Of a stretch of DNA of 64,000 nucleotides, positions 27,293 through 36,225 are shown piece by piece. The notes below the pieces were generated by a model that was given only the letters and a program-made list of their open reading frames with translations, searched no databases and had not been told where the DNA came from. Positions within the stretch are counted from its first letter, which is position 1; each line of letters opens with the position of its first letter. Source of the stretch: Clostridia bacterium (GTDB lineage: Bacteria > Bacillota > Clostridia > Christensenellales > UBA1242); the NCBI GenBank assembly GCA_900767835.1, contig CAAGAO010000029.1, forward strand, positions 1-64,000, read 5' to 3'. The position numbers and the translations under genes are program-made.

Positions 27293-27400
27293 TGCAAAAG
27301 TGGAGTAGAAAATATGAGTGCCTTTGCAACTATATGTATATAATAATATAAAATATTCAAATCTGTATATAAATTTTCAAATTTTCACAACTTAGATAAA
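27293..27400 (-). promoter_or_regulatory. conserved promoter/leader, copy 1 (GTTGCA hairpin)
   Basis: On the minus strand an AT-rich -10 region is followed by GTTGCAAAG, then ACTCCACTTTTGCAA, which can fold into a leader hairpin before the ribosome binding site. About 100 bp aligns with the region before the 507-residue lipoprotein gene (30395-30500), although the coding parts are unrelated. Confidence 0.6.
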
Positions 27401-27642
27401 AAATTTACAAAATTTTATAGGTTTTATTATCTTCGTTGCGAATTTTTGCAATAAAAATGCAAGATTTTTGCAATTTTATCGTTTTTTGCCAGATTGTTTT
27501 GTATTTTTTTATTTTGTGTGCTAATATAGGTATGAGTTAAGGTAAACCTAGGAAAATAAAGGGTTTTAGCCATTTTTTAATACGGTAAAACACGATAAAA
27601 TATGGTAAAAAACACGAACCCCCGAATTACAATCCTTAATTT

Positions 27643-27687
27643 CTACGAACCGAAAGGTCGGGGATTCGAATCCCTCCGGTTGCACCA
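27643..27687 (+). tRNA. orphan 3' half of tRNA-Arg(ACG)
   Basis: Begins in the anticodon loop CTACGAA (anticodon ACG), then stem CCGAA, variable loop AGGTC, T-arm with TTCGAAT, acceptor CGGTTGC, A and CCA. The 5' stem partner TTCGG is absent (AATTT instead), so only the 3' half is present. This shows an integrase with tRNA-Arg specificity acted here. Confidence 0.75.
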
Positions 27688-27689
27688 AA

Positions 27690-27725
27690 AAAATAGCGAC
27701 ACATAAAGTGTCGCTATTTTTTTTG
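27690..27725 (+). terminator. terminator behind the tRNA-Arg half
   Basis: AAATAGCGACAC pairs with GTGTCGCTATTT around ATAAA, followed by a T-run. Confidence 0.85.
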
Positions 27726-27872
27726 AGAAACCAACCGCCATGGATTATGGTTGGTGGGGTAAATCGCCCATGGCGCACCAAAATGCGAATTCAATACGAA
27801 ATAAGGTGCGAAAACCCTTATTTTACCGTATGTTTCCGTATTGTATCGCCCTTTATGTTTTTGAAAAAAATA

Positions 27873-27911
27873 GCTGTAAAGAAATTATTTTTTACGTAAT
27901 TTCTTTACAGC
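27873..27911. terminator. 15-bp perfect hairpin, likely terminator
   Basis: GCTGTAAAGAAATTA and TAATTTCTTTACAGC pair perfectly around nine bases. It lies just downstream of the 212-residue lipoprotein gene on the minus strand, at the border of the island. Confidence 0.6.
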
Positions 27912-27944
27912 CCCTTATAAGTGAAAAAATCATGTTTAATAAGT

Positions 27945-28583
27945 TTATTTCATTTTATAGTAATATGAAAATACCCCATTAGATGATGTATCTGCTTTTT
28001 CTATGAAAAGTTTGAACAAATATTGATTTGTCGAAGTGCTAAATTCATATCTAATTTCAAAAGTATAAACCGAGTTTTTAACAAAATATCCTTCTTTGTC
28101 TGTATCGTGGTTTGTAACATAATAAAATCTATAAAGTTTACTTGGATTATTATCAAAATAATCGCCTAATGAGTTGCTTTGTTCCAAGATATACCATGTT
28201 TTATTTTGACCATATTTTGCACCATAATTGTTAGAGATATGTCCAAAATACCCATTATAATTTGTTTTGAAATAATTAAAATAAATTTCAGCATTCTGTT
28301 CTAATAGGTCAGCATTATCACAAGGTTGCGAAAATGAGTAACCATCTTTAAACCAAGAATCACTAGAAGAGATTGTCCCATTAAGACCAGTTGGCGCTGT
28401 TAAATTAGATAATCCAACTGCCGACAACTCGGCTTCGGTAAACCATTTAGAACTATCGTGTGAGTTGCAATTTCCACCTGAGCCACTATTTCCATTATCG
28501 CCACAAGCGGTTAAGAAAAACATTGCTGGAATAATTAGCAATACTGCCATTATTAAACTAAAAATTTTGTTTTTTGTTTTCAT
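27945..28583 (-). CDS. secreted lipoprotein, unknown function
   Basis: 212 residues with a type II signal peptide and lipobox FLTAC (Cys27). A short Gly/Ser/Asn linker (GDNGNSGSGGNCNSHDSS) leads into a Tyr- and Phe-rich domain of about 160 residues ending KADTSSNGVFSYYYKMK. No enzyme motif is seen. It lies alone between the island end and the next lipoprotein and has no ribosome binding site better than the weak GAGAAAA before ATG. Confidence 0.6.
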   Translation of the reverse strand: MKTKNKIFSLIMAVLLIIPAMFFLTACGDNGNSGSGGNCNSHDSSKWFTEAELSAVGLSNLTAPTGLNGTISSSDSWFKDGYSFSQPCDNADLLEQNAEIYFNYFKTNYNGYFGHISNNYGAKYGQNKTWYILEQSNSLGDYFDNNPSKLYRFYYVTNHDTDKEGYFVKNSVYTFEIRYEFSTSTNQYLFKLFIEKADTSSNGVFSYYYKMK

Positions 28584-28628
28584 ATTTTCTCTTTTATATA
28601 ACCTGAATTCATCAATCTATGCTTTTTA

Positions 28629-28751
28629 TTATTTCTTAAAAATCAAAATAGCCTTTGCTCCAAGCGTGATTGTTGTGGAAATTAAAACATATCCTTCTTT
28701 TTCCATTTCGTTACACTTGTCTTCAATTTTCTTTGCCATCTTCTTTGCCAC
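28629..28751 (-). pseudogene. DUF4177-like small protein remnant
   Basis: A 40-codon frame from a GTG encodes MAKKIEDKCNEMEKEGYVLI followed by STTITLGAKAILIFKK. The pattern (amphipathic helix, then EGY-L-S beta strands) resembles small DUF4177-type proteins. The open frame continues upstream for about ten codons without an ATG or ribosome binding site. It is probably a truncated gene, although expression from GTG is possible. Confidence 0.35.
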
Positions 28752-28851
28752 GGGTGTATAGCCTATTTGTTCAGTTTCATATATTTATTTTTTCCTTTTT
28801 ATTGTTTATTTTAAAGTTTAAAAATTTATCGAAATTAAAGTGTAATAACTA

Positions 28852-30375
28852 TTAAGGATTATTTGTAAAGAATTCTATCTTTTCAGTTGGAACACTTGCT
28901 CTTACTGTGATTGTAAATCTGCTTGCTTTTGTTTCACCATCAAAGCCATATTGTTCTTTTGTTACAACAACATCTGAGTTCCAAGTGCTGTCATCAACCT
29001 TTACAACAACTCCTCCAATGCGAACAAATTCATAATCAACTTCACTATAAAAATTAATTATGAAAGTTAAATATTCATTTTTTAAGAAATACAAGATTCC
29101 GCCGTTTGCTCTTCCAACACACTTGTTTTTAATCAACTCGGGAGTATCAATAGAGCCATGTTGCGAGGAATTTTCAGCTCCATTCATTTCAATTTTATCA
29201 ACAATTCGATAACTTTTTTCTGTAACCATATTCATTGTTTTTAAAAGTTCTAGCGCGTTTGTTGAAACAACATAAACATCATATTCAAAATTATAATTAT
29301 AATATTTATCAAATTCAATCTCAACATATGAGCCATCTGCACTTCTTTGTGCTTGTGTTCCAGCAAGATCAAAAGTTAAAGCATCATAAAAGTTTTTATA
29401 ATTTTCATCTGTATATTTTAGGAAATCAATCTTAAGCTTTGGAAGATCTGTTCCTGTGAAATCTGAGAACTTAATAAATCCTTGAATAAGTTCATAATCT
29501 GAAGTTTTGGCACGAATTTCGCCATTCACTGAAAGAGCAAACAAATCTTTGTTCATTGAAACTTTATCCCAGTCATGAACAAAATCAACCATATATTCTT
29601 CTTTAACTTCGTCATAAATTGTAATTGTGTTATTTTGTGAAAATCTGATTGTGTGTTTATAACCGTATTTTTGGTTTTCTTCATCAATAATCTTTTCAAC
29701 CTGCTCTTTATAGCCAATTCCAGTATTGCCGTCAGCATTATGAATGCGAACACTATTTTGTTTTTGAATTGCAAAATCATATGTTCCAACTGTATAAACA
29801 GAAACTGTAATTGGCATATCATAGTTTATTTGAGCAAATGAACTTCCAATATTTTTAAATTCTGCAAAACTCATCTTTCCTTTTTCAAGTCCAAATAAAT
29901 CATATCTGTCAATTTCAACCATAATTCTGTCATGATAGCTTGGATACGACATATCTCCAACTGCAAGACTAATGTTTGCAACTTTTGGCGCAACAGCCCC
30001 AGCAAATGTGATTGCAAAATCTTTGGTAGGTTCAAAAGTTGCTTTATAGGCATATTCGCCTTCTTCTTCTGTAATAGTGAGCTCTTCACCATTGCTTAAA
30101 ACTTTCAAAGTTCCAAGGTTGTATCCTTCTTCAATAAAAAATCTAATTTCAGCGATGTCGCCATCTGTCAAGAATTTTCCTTTACTATCTGAACCATAGC
30201 CACCAGTTGTATTTTGAACTGTCACTTCTGAAACATGTGATGGAAGAGCATCAACTGTGAAATAGTAATATTTTGGAGCCTTTTTTCCACATGCTGACAA
30301 TAATAGAACTGTTGGTATAATAGCAAATAATATAAAAATCGCCAATTTGTAAATTTTTTTCTTTGTCATAGCCAT
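28852..30375 (-). CDS. large secreted lipoprotein
   Basis: 507 residues with signal peptide and lipobox LLSAC (Cys29). GGAGAATGTT sits before the first ATG. The mature part is beta-rich with repeating segments such as DGDIAEIRFFIEEGYNLGTL and the 'bacterial repeat' style. No catalytic motif is seen. It is probably a surface-anchored binding or structural protein. The leader before it carries the GTTGCA hairpin shared with the toxin-like gene at 26801-27292. Confidence 0.6.
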   Translation of the reverse strand: MAMTKKKIYKLAIFILFAIIPTVLLLSACGKKAPKYYYFTVDALPSHVSEVTVQNTTGGYGSDSKGKFLTDGDIAEIRFFIEEGYNLGTLKVLSNGEELTITEEEGEYAYKATFEPTKDFAITFAGAVAPKVANISLAVGDMSYPSYHDRIMVEIDRYDLFGLEKGKMSFAEFKNIGSSFAQINYDMPITVSVYTVGTYDFAIQKQNSVRIHNADGNTGIGYKEQVEKIIDEENQKYGYKHTIRFSQNNTITIYDEVKEEYMVDFVHDWDKVSMNKDLFALSVNGEIRAKTSDYELIQGFIKFSDFTGTDLPKLKIDFLKYTDENYKNFYDALTFDLAGTQAQRSADGSYVEIEFDKYYNYNFEYDVYVVSTNALELLKTMNMVTEKSYRIVDKIEMNGAENSSQHGSIDTPELIKNKCVGRANGGILYFLKNEYLTFIINFYSEVDYEFVRIGGVVVKVDDSTWNSDVVVTKEQYGFDGETKASRFTITVRASVPTEKIEFFTNNP

Positions 30376-30394
30376 AACATTCTCCTTTTTGTTT

Positions 30395-30500
30395 TTTTAG
30401 TTGCATAAGTGGAGTAAAATATTGAGTATCTTTGCAACTTATATTGGTATTATAACATATTATTCTCAATTTTGTATAAAAATTTTTAAATTTTCAAAGA
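30395..30500 (-). promoter_or_regulatory. conserved promoter/leader, copy 2 (GTTGCA hairpin)
   Basis: On the minus strand TATAAT (in GTTATAATACC) is followed by GTTGCAAAG and, 18 bases on, CACTTATGCAAC. GTTGCA pairs with TGCAAC and the neighbouring AAG with CTT. It aligns over about 100 bp with 27293-27400. The shared part stops just before the start codon. Confidence 0.65.
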
Positions 30501-30565
30501 AAAAATATTAACCAAAAAACCATAAATTTACAGTTTTTTTAAGTTTTAGATGATTTCAGGCGTTT

Positions 30566-30684
30566 TTAGATTAAAAATTCTTTCAAAACTCTCACAATAT
30601 CAGCATTTTTCTTTGCTCCAAAAGGTGTTCCATTAAAATTTCTACCGAAAATAAGTTTTAAAAAACTTAAATTATCAAACAATA
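30566..30684 (-). pseudogene. coding remnant behind the kinase gene
   Basis: A frame without a clear start ends in RNFNGTPFGAKKNADIVRVL followed by KEFLI and a stop. It overlaps the end of the histidine kinase gene in another frame. Its composition is protein-like. It may be a tiny downstream gene or a remnant. Confidence 0.25.
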
Positions 30685-32031
30685 TTAAGCTTTTAAAATT
30701 ATAACCTTAAAGCCATTATTCAAAGATATTGAAAGTTCTCCGTCCAGAGTTTCGGCATTTAATCGCATACCTTTTATTCCTGTGTTCTCAATAAATGTTT
30801 GATTTGTGAATTTACCGTTGTCAAATATTTCAATTCGGTCTTGTGAAATATTAACAAACAGTTTTGTTGCGTTGGCATGACGAATCGCGTTTGTTGCACA
30901 TTCTCTTATAATTTTAACAAGTGCTTTTGCTTTTGGTGTTTCTTTTGGTATTTCACCTGAAATTTCAATATTAAAGCCAATCATTTCAAAGGCTGTTACA
31001 ATGGAATTTTGCAAATTTTGAGTCTCGGATATATCCTCATTATCAATTTCGTCAAGCATTGTTTTTAGCAAACTTTTAACGCTGTTTAGGTCAAATGTTT
31101 TTTCGTCTATAACATCTAAAATATGGTGTAAAATAAACAACCTTTGCCCGATTATGTCATGCAACTTGCTTTTAAGCAACAAAACTTCTCTTTGTCTTTC
31201 AATCTCGTCAAGATTTTCAATCATTTGCAAAATTTCTGTTTGTTTTGCTTTTAATTCGGTTTGTTTGCTTTCAATCTCGGTAGTTGTTAAATATTCTTTT
31301 GTAATATCAAAAGCATAAATTTGAGTTTTTGATTGCTTAATTATTGAAAATGAATATACTTTTTTATCTAAAAACACCAAAATATTTTGCTCATCTATAA
31401 TTTTGGAATTTTCTCTTGATTTAAGTCTTTTCCAAATTTCAAAAGAACTTTGATTTTGTTTGATGTTTAGTTTTTCAAGCAAGATTTTCATTGCAAGGTT
31501 TTCATAAACCACATTAAACTCACTTTCAAACATAACAGCGGTTTTAAGCCCGTCTAGTGCTTCTTTAAGAGAATAATAATTTATATTGCTTTTTAGTTTG
31601 ATTAAAGAGTTTAATAAACTTGTCAGTGATTTTGAAAATAGATAAATGACACTTATAACGATAAACACAACTGAAAGTGTTTCATTTGTATATTTCCAAA
31701 ATGGCAAAAGCATAATTAAAAATGGAAAATCTATTGCCAATTTATAGTCTTTTTTTGCAAGTATTAGCCCTAACTCAAACACCAAAACCAAAATACAATA
31801 ATACGCTAAAATCTCACAAATTGGCGTGTTTTTGAAGTTAAAGATTATAAACGCCCAAATAACGCAAAGAGCAATATTTAAAACCCTGCAAACAATAAAA
31901 AGGTCAATTTTAAGTTTTCTATTAGAAAACATTTCACACAGTAATGTAATTGTTAAAAATATGATAGAAACAAACAGCAAAACAACCATAAGAGACTGCA
32001 TTTCGTTGTTTAAAATGGATAAATAACTCAT
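30685..32031 (-). CDS. membrane sensor histidine kinase (HisKA_3 type)
   Basis: 448 residues: about five to six membrane segments (10-135), a PAS-like part (155-250), a coiled coil (250-288), phospho-acceptor His291 in SKLHDIIGQRLF, and a catalytic ATPase domain with N-box Asn381 (RECATNAIRHAN), DNGKF and GIKGMRL. This is the NarL/LiaS-type kinase order, matching the LuxR-type response regulator at 36431-37042. The start overlaps the pseudokinase gene stop as ATGA. AAGGAGG lies within the pseudokinase end. Confidence 0.88.
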   Translation of the reverse strand: MSYLSILNNEMQSLMVVLLFVSIIFLTITLLCEMFSNRKLKIDLFIVCRVLNIALCVIWAFIIFNFKNTPICEILAYYCILVLVFELGLILAKKDYKLAIDFPFLIMLLPFWKYTNETLSVVFIVISVIYLFSKSLTSLLNSLIKLKSNINYYSLKEALDGLKTAVMFESEFNVVYENLAMKILLEKLNIKQNQSSFEIWKRLKSRENSKIIDEQNILVFLDKKVYSFSIIKQSKTQIYAFDITKEYLTTTEIESKQTELKAKQTEILQMIENLDEIERQREVLLLKSKLHDIIGQRLFILHHILDVIDEKTFDLNSVKSLLKTMLDEIDNEDISETQNLQNSIVTAFEMIGFNIEISGEIPKETPKAKALVKIIRECATNAIRHANATKLFVNISQDRIEIFDNGKFTNQTFIENTGIKGMRLNAETLDGELSISLNNGFKVIILKA

Positions 32032-33653
32032 TTGATTACCTCCTTAAAACAAACGATTGTGCTGTCGTCTTCCAATGTGAAAATATATTCCATTTTATAT
32101 TCATTAGGTAAATTTAGTTCTGGTTTTTCAAGCCTTATATCATCAAAAGTGATTTCAAACTCCCAAACATCTCTCTTTTTGATTGTTAGCCAAATATCAA
32201 AGTTTTTCTTTTTGATTTTTGTGAGTAATTCGTTGTAAATATCATAAAACTTGCTAGCAATGCTAACTGGAATAAGACATTTATCAAGTCCAATACCAGC
32301 GTTTATATTAAGCCATTTAATGTCATTAAAACTTTCATTGAACAAAAGTTTTAATTCATCTTTTGTAATTTCTTGTTTTTGTTCTGAAAGAAGAATAAGG
32401 CTTGTTTTGCGTTTTAAGTATCCAACAATGCTTTTTATTTCATTTAAAGTTTCTTTTGTTTGCTTTTTGTTTTCAGTGGTTATCGTTTCTGGCAAATTGT
32501 TTAACAATTCTTCAAGTACATTTCTCTTGTTTTTAATCTGCTTTTCCACCTTGTCTAAAAGCAAGGTGTGTTGTTTAATTTGTTTTTCTTTTTGCAAAAC
32601 TTCTTTTTTGTTTTCCAAAATTTTGTTTATATATTCAAGTTTTTCATTTTCGGTTTTAAGTTCTTTTTGCAAAGATTTAAGTTTTTCAACATCATTAAGC
32701 ACCAAAAGTGTGCCAGAATTTAATTTTTGCTTTTCTAGTAGCATGTTGCTATTTGCTTTTTGCTTGCGATATTGTGCGTTTTGATATTCAATATTTTGCT
32801 TTTCATTCACTATTGCAAGTGGCACATTGCATGTTTCAAAAAATTCAAAATATGCTCCGCTGTTTTTAACAAGTCCACATTTTAGTGAAACATAAACAAG
32901 AATTGTTCCTAAAATTGTGTAAACAAGTGTCATATCCGAAAGATATGGAACAGCAATATCTGTAACAACATACAAAATGCTATAAACTAAAACTAGCAAA
33001 ATAACGACACTTGGCAAAATTTTTTGCTTTATGGTAGTTTTTTTGTTTGAAAAGGTGTAGAAAAGCACAATAGTAGTTAAAATTTCAAGGAAAATAAAGG
33101 CGTAGATAATAAAATAGCCAAGGTTGTATTTATAGTTGCTTGAATGAGAACCAATCTCGCCGTCAGGGAAAATAAATACAAATTGATGAAAATCATTTGT
33201 TAAAACTAGAACTAATAAAAGCAAGGATATTGCAAGCGAAATAATAGCAACAACTCTTTTATATGTTTTGTTTTTAATGTAAATTTGATTGTTTGTAATA
33301 AACCACATACTCGGAATAAAAAGCAAAGGAATATACAAAAGATACCAAGTATAATCATTGTTATCGTTAAAAGCTGATACTTTGTCAAAAATTTTTAGTC
33401 CCAACCAAAAAGCAAACAAACAAAACAAAATGATGAAACAAATTTTTGTCTTTTTATCAATTGTTTTGATTATTGCGCCAAACATAACAACCGACAGCAC
33501 GATTGCCACCGAGCAGTAAATAAAAACATTCGCTTTTTTGTTGGTTTCAGTGGGATCAGTTTTGCCAAACACAAGTGCAAAAACAATTGCCAGCAAAATG
33601 CAAAGCACAGTTCCCGCAATAATCAAGTTTCTTTTGCAAAACAATTTTTTCAT
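32028..33653 (-). CDS. 7TM pseudokinase partner of the sensor kinase
   Basis: 541 residues. The first 250 hold about eight membrane segments of the '7TM sensor' type. A PAS-like segment (VPLAIVNEKQNIEYQN) follows, then a long coiled coil (about 300-375). The C-terminus keeps the shape of a kinase ATPase domain (SIASKFYDIYNELLTKIKKK, then VWEFEITFDDI). However, no phospho-accepting His with the usual context, no N-box Asn and no G-box are seen, so it should not phosphorylate. It is coupled by ATGA to the true kinase and may modulate it. TATAAT ends seven bases before ATG and no ribosome binding site is present, so the transcript may be leaderless. Confidence 0.7.
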   Translation of the reverse strand: MKKLFCKRNLIIAGTVLCILLAIVFALVFGKTDPTETNKKANVFIYCSVAIVLSVVMFGAIIKTIDKKTKICFIILFCLFAFWLGLKIFDKVSAFNDNNDYTWYLLYIPLLFIPSMWFITNNQIYIKNKTYKRVVAIISLAISLLLLVLVLTNDFHQFVFIFPDGEIGSHSSNYKYNLGYFIIYAFIFLEILTTIVLFYTFSNKKTTIKQKILPSVVILLVLVYSILYVVTDIAVPYLSDMTLVYTILGTILVYVSLKCGLVKNSGAYFEFFETCNVPLAIVNEKQNIEYQNAQYRKQKANSNMLLEKQKLNSGTLLVLNDVEKLKSLQKELKTENEKLEYINKILENKKEVLQKEKQIKQHTLLLDKVEKQIKNKRNVLEELLNNLPETITTENKKQTKETLNEIKSIVGYLKRKTSLILLSEQKQEITKDELKLLFNESFNDIKWLNINAGIGLDKCLIPVSIASKFYDIYNELLTKIKKKNFDIWLTIKKRDVWEFEITFDDIRLEKPELNLPNEYKMEYIFTLEDDSTIVCFKEVIK

Positions 33654-33739
33654 ATTTGTATTATAACATAAAAAGTCAGATTTTCCATAAATAAATGCAA
33701 ATTAAGTTGTAAATAACACTAATTTTTAATGTGCAACAA

Positions 33740-33772
33740 AAAAACCACGGGTTTTTACCCGTGGATTTTTTA
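33740..33772 (-). terminator. terminator of the 587-residue lipoprotein gene
   Basis: CCACGGGT and ACCCGTGG pair around TTTT. A-runs and T-runs on both sides allow it to act in both directions. Confidence 0.85.
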
Positions 33773-33784
33773 TTATTTAAATTA

Positions 33785-35548
33785 TTACCAAGAAACATAG
33801 AAGCTTATAGGTTTTGAAGAAACAGAAGCACTAGCTTCGGCTGTTTTTGTTAATTTGAGAACAAGTGTGTATGTTCCAGCTTCAGAAAGTGTGAATGTGT
33901 TAACACCGGCTGTTGCAATTGGTTTTCCGGTTGTCTTATCGAAAACCGCGTAAGCATTTTCTCCAGCATATCCACCAGCATAATCACTTGGGTAGATAGT
34001 GAATGTTGTTGATTGTATTATGGTTACAGTAAATTCAAGATATCTGCATTCTCCAACATTCAATAATTTTTCTGAACTATTGTTAGTATAATTTTTTCCG
34101 CTTAATGATGTTTGCACTTTAAGCACTTCATAATCTACTTTTGTAAAGGTTTTGTTAAGAAGTTTTGTTTTTGCATCATTTTCTGTAAAACCTGGTGTTT
34201 CAAATGAAATGTCTACTGTTTCTCCTGCCAATGCAATATTTAAACAAGATGACGAAGAGCTGCCAGAAACACTACCCTTATTAAGTTTAATATCTTTAAC
34301 TTTCAAAGGAATATTAACTCCTTCGCAAATCAAATAGTCACCAACTCGCAAGGTTCCAGTTGTAATTTGGTACATTGTGATAGTTGGATATGGAGGGGTT
34401 GCATAACCTATCCAATTAACATTACTCTCAGTTTGGTTGGTTCCAGTAACAACAGGTGCTTCATTGGTATAAACAACAATGCTTATGCTAAGGGTTGATT
34501 TATTTGGAATTGGTTTAAAGTTTTTGTTGTCAAATTCCAAACCTTCGAATTCGCCGTTTGTTTTTGCAATACTATATCTTCCTTGATTTTTGTATTGTTC
34601 GCCATATGCACGAAGAGTTAGCGTTACATTTGATGGAAGACTAGGATTAGTAACCTCGTATGTTTCCAAGGTTATATAATTATTAGAAGTTGTTTGTTTT
34701 TCTTTTATGAACGAAATGCCAACTTTAACTTCGATTTGCTTGATAACATATTCTGCTTTTGCAACTTCGCCTTTTAAATAAGTAGCATTTCCTCTGCAGT
34801 AGATTCTTACTTCATAAGTTCCTGCATTTGTTGGTGCAGTTGTGGTATAGGTGCTATCGTTTGCGCCTTTCACTTTGTATTGAATTTCGCAAAGGTCTTT
34901 GATTGCTTCATTAACTGTATAATCACTTGGAACAACACCTTGTGCTCCAGCATTGTATGTTTTTGCTGAAATTGCATTAAATGAACCTTTCCCAGTCAAA
35001 TCTCTTTCATAGACACAGTCATTGCAAGTTGTGTCATCCACATTGTCATATCTATGTGGAATGTTAATTTCTGTTCTTGATGAATGTTTTTCTGCGCCAC
35101 AATTAGTTGTGCGTCTGTGTGTTAATTCGCCTTCTGACGCATATACCCAAATGTGGTCTTGTTCATTTTGTTTTAATGGGGTTTCGTGTTCGCAAGTTGT
35201 TTGTTGCCAATGTTTATGTTCGTTAGCTTGCCATATCCAAGTGTGGAGGCCAGTGCCTTCAACTGTTCTGTCTTTTTGATATTGACAGGTTTTGCAAGTG
35301 CCAGTTTCCACTTTGTCGGTGTGGACACCAGCAGGGGTCTTTTCAGCCCAAACAAAGTCGTGATCACCCAAGTCGCTTTTTTCTTCGCAATTTTTGTCTT
35401 TGCAAGCGTGCCAGTGTTGTGTCTCTGTTTTTGTCCACTCACTACTGAATGAGTGTTCGTGTTTTCCGCAAGCGGTCATCATAAACATTGCTGGAACAAT
35501 TAAGCAAAGGGCTAAAACAAAAGCCCAAATAGATTTTTTCTTTGTCAT
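33785..35548 (-). CDS. Cys/His-rich secreted lipoprotein
   Basis: 587 residues. Signal peptide and lipobox MMTAC (Cys27) are almost identical to those of the 163-residue lipoprotein at 35734. The mature N-terminus (about 30-190) has four or more repeats with paired HxH, CxxC and KCxxC features (TQHWHACKDKNCEEKSDLGD), as in metal-dependent bacterial repeats. Next is an MBG/YDG-like module (AKTYNAGAQGVVPSDYTVNE), then Ig-like beta domains to the end. It is probably a surface adhesion or binding protein. The repeats may bind zinc, but this is inference. Its promoter region is duplicated before the next gene. Confidence 0.7.
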   Translation of the reverse strand: MTKKKSIWAFVLALCLIVPAMFMMTACGKHEHSFSSEWTKTETQHWHACKDKNCEEKSDLGDHDFVWAEKTPAGVHTDKVETGTCKTCQYQKDRTVEGTGLHTWIWQANEHKHWQQTTCEHETPLKQNEQDHIWVYASEGELTHRRTTNCGAEKHSSRTEINIPHRYDNVDDTTCNDCVYERDLTGKGSFNAISAKTYNAGAQGVVPSDYTVNEAIKDLCEIQYKVKGANDSTYTTTAPTNAGTYEVRIYCRGNATYLKGEVAKAEYVIKQIEVKVGISFIKEKQTTSNNYITLETYEVTNPSLPSNVTLTLRAYGEQYKNQGRYSIAKTNGEFEGLEFDNKNFKPIPNKSTLSISIVVYTNEAPVVTGTNQTESNVNWIGYATPPYPTITMYQITTGTLRVGDYLICEGVNIPLKVKDIKLNKGSVSGSSSSSCLNIALAGETVDISFETPGFTENDAKTKLLNKTFTKVDYEVLKVQTSLSGKNYTNNSSEKLLNVGECRYLEFTVTIIQSTTFTIYPSDYAGGYAGENAYAVFDKTTGKPIATAGVNTFTLSEAGTYTLVLKLTKTAEASASVSSKPISFYVSW

Positions 35549-35700
35549 ATTTTCTCCTTATATTTTTATTTGTGAAACATAAGAAGAATATAACAATCTT
35601 CTTTTTCACATTTTCATTATATCATATAAACATCAAAATTGTTTAGGACTTAAGTCCAAACTTTGGCATTAAAAAAAGGACAAAAGTCCTTTTTTTGTGT
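35549..35700 (-). promoter_or_regulatory. promoter cassette, copy 1 (palindrome, -10, leader hairpin)
   Basis: On the minus strand, in order: a terminator hairpin (AGGAC/GTCCT, 35671-35698), the perfect palindrome GGACTTAAGTCC (35646-35657), TATAAT (35616-35621), a GTGAAA...TTTCAC leader hairpin with AGAAG/CTTCT, then the ribosome binding site of the 587-residue lipoprotein. The -35 box is poor, which fits activation by a regulator bound at the palindrome. About 130 bp is repeated at 36226-36377. Confidence 0.7.
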
Positions 35701-35733
35701 TTTTGTTTTATTCCATATCAAGTGTGGTATATT

Positions 35734-36225
35734 TTACACATTTGCAGATAGTTTTATAACAACACTGGTTTTAGCACTAATTTGTTGTTTTATGGTTATA
35801 ACTCTTTTATCTGCACTAAATTTATACTCGGCACCTAAGTAGTCATCAGTAACTCTATTAACTTTGTTTTCAGCATCTTCTTTGGTATCGTAAAACTCTA
35901 TACAATTATATTCATTTATAACATAGAACCTTTCATCACCGCGTCCATCACCACCAACAAAAATAGTAACACCACCATTTTCATCAAAAGTAAGAATAAA
36001 TGTAGAAACCGCTGCTTTTGCATTTTCTTCATTTCCAACTTCTTCTATTAGAGTGTCTTTGTCATCGCCCCAATTGATAGTTATATCGCTTTGTTTGTTT
36101 AGAACTGTGTAAGTTTTTCCTTTTTCGCTGATTGGTTTATTGCCACAAGCGGTCATCATAAACATTGCTGGAACAATCAAGCAAATTGCTAGAACAAAAG
36201 CCCATATTGATTTTTTCTTTGTCAT
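35734..36225 (-). CDS. small secreted lipoprotein sharing the signal of its neighbour
   Basis: 163 residues. The first 28 are 27/28 identical to those of the 587-residue lipoprotein, including lipobox MMTAC (Cys27), and the upstream region is also duplicated. The mature domain (about 135 residues, ITINWGDDKDTLIEEVGNEE, then ENGGVTIFVGGDGRGDERF) is unrelated to the larger protein. A gene swap behind a fixed promoter-signal cassette is the simplest reading. No known domain is recognised. Confidence 0.7.
   Translation of the reverse strand: MTKKKSIWAFVLAICLIVPAMFMMTACGNKPISEKGKTYTVLNKQSDITINWGDDKDTLIEEVGNEENAKAAVSTFILTFDENGGVTIFVGGDGRGDERFYVINEYNCIEFYDTKEDAENKVNRVTDDYLGAEYKFSADKRVITIKQQISAKTSVVIKLSANV

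Larger units (their letters stand above)
27551..27831. mobile_element. tRNA-Arg attachment module with inverted arms
   Basis: ATACGGTAAAA at 27580-27590 (with ATGGTAAAA at 27602) returns as its exact inverse TTTTACCGTAT at 27821-27831. The outer segments GGAAAATAAAGGGTTTTAGC (27551-27570) and the inverse of 27809-27828 are also alike. The core is a tRNA-Arg 3' half. As at 19232-19477, both arms flank one core. Confidence 0.6.
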
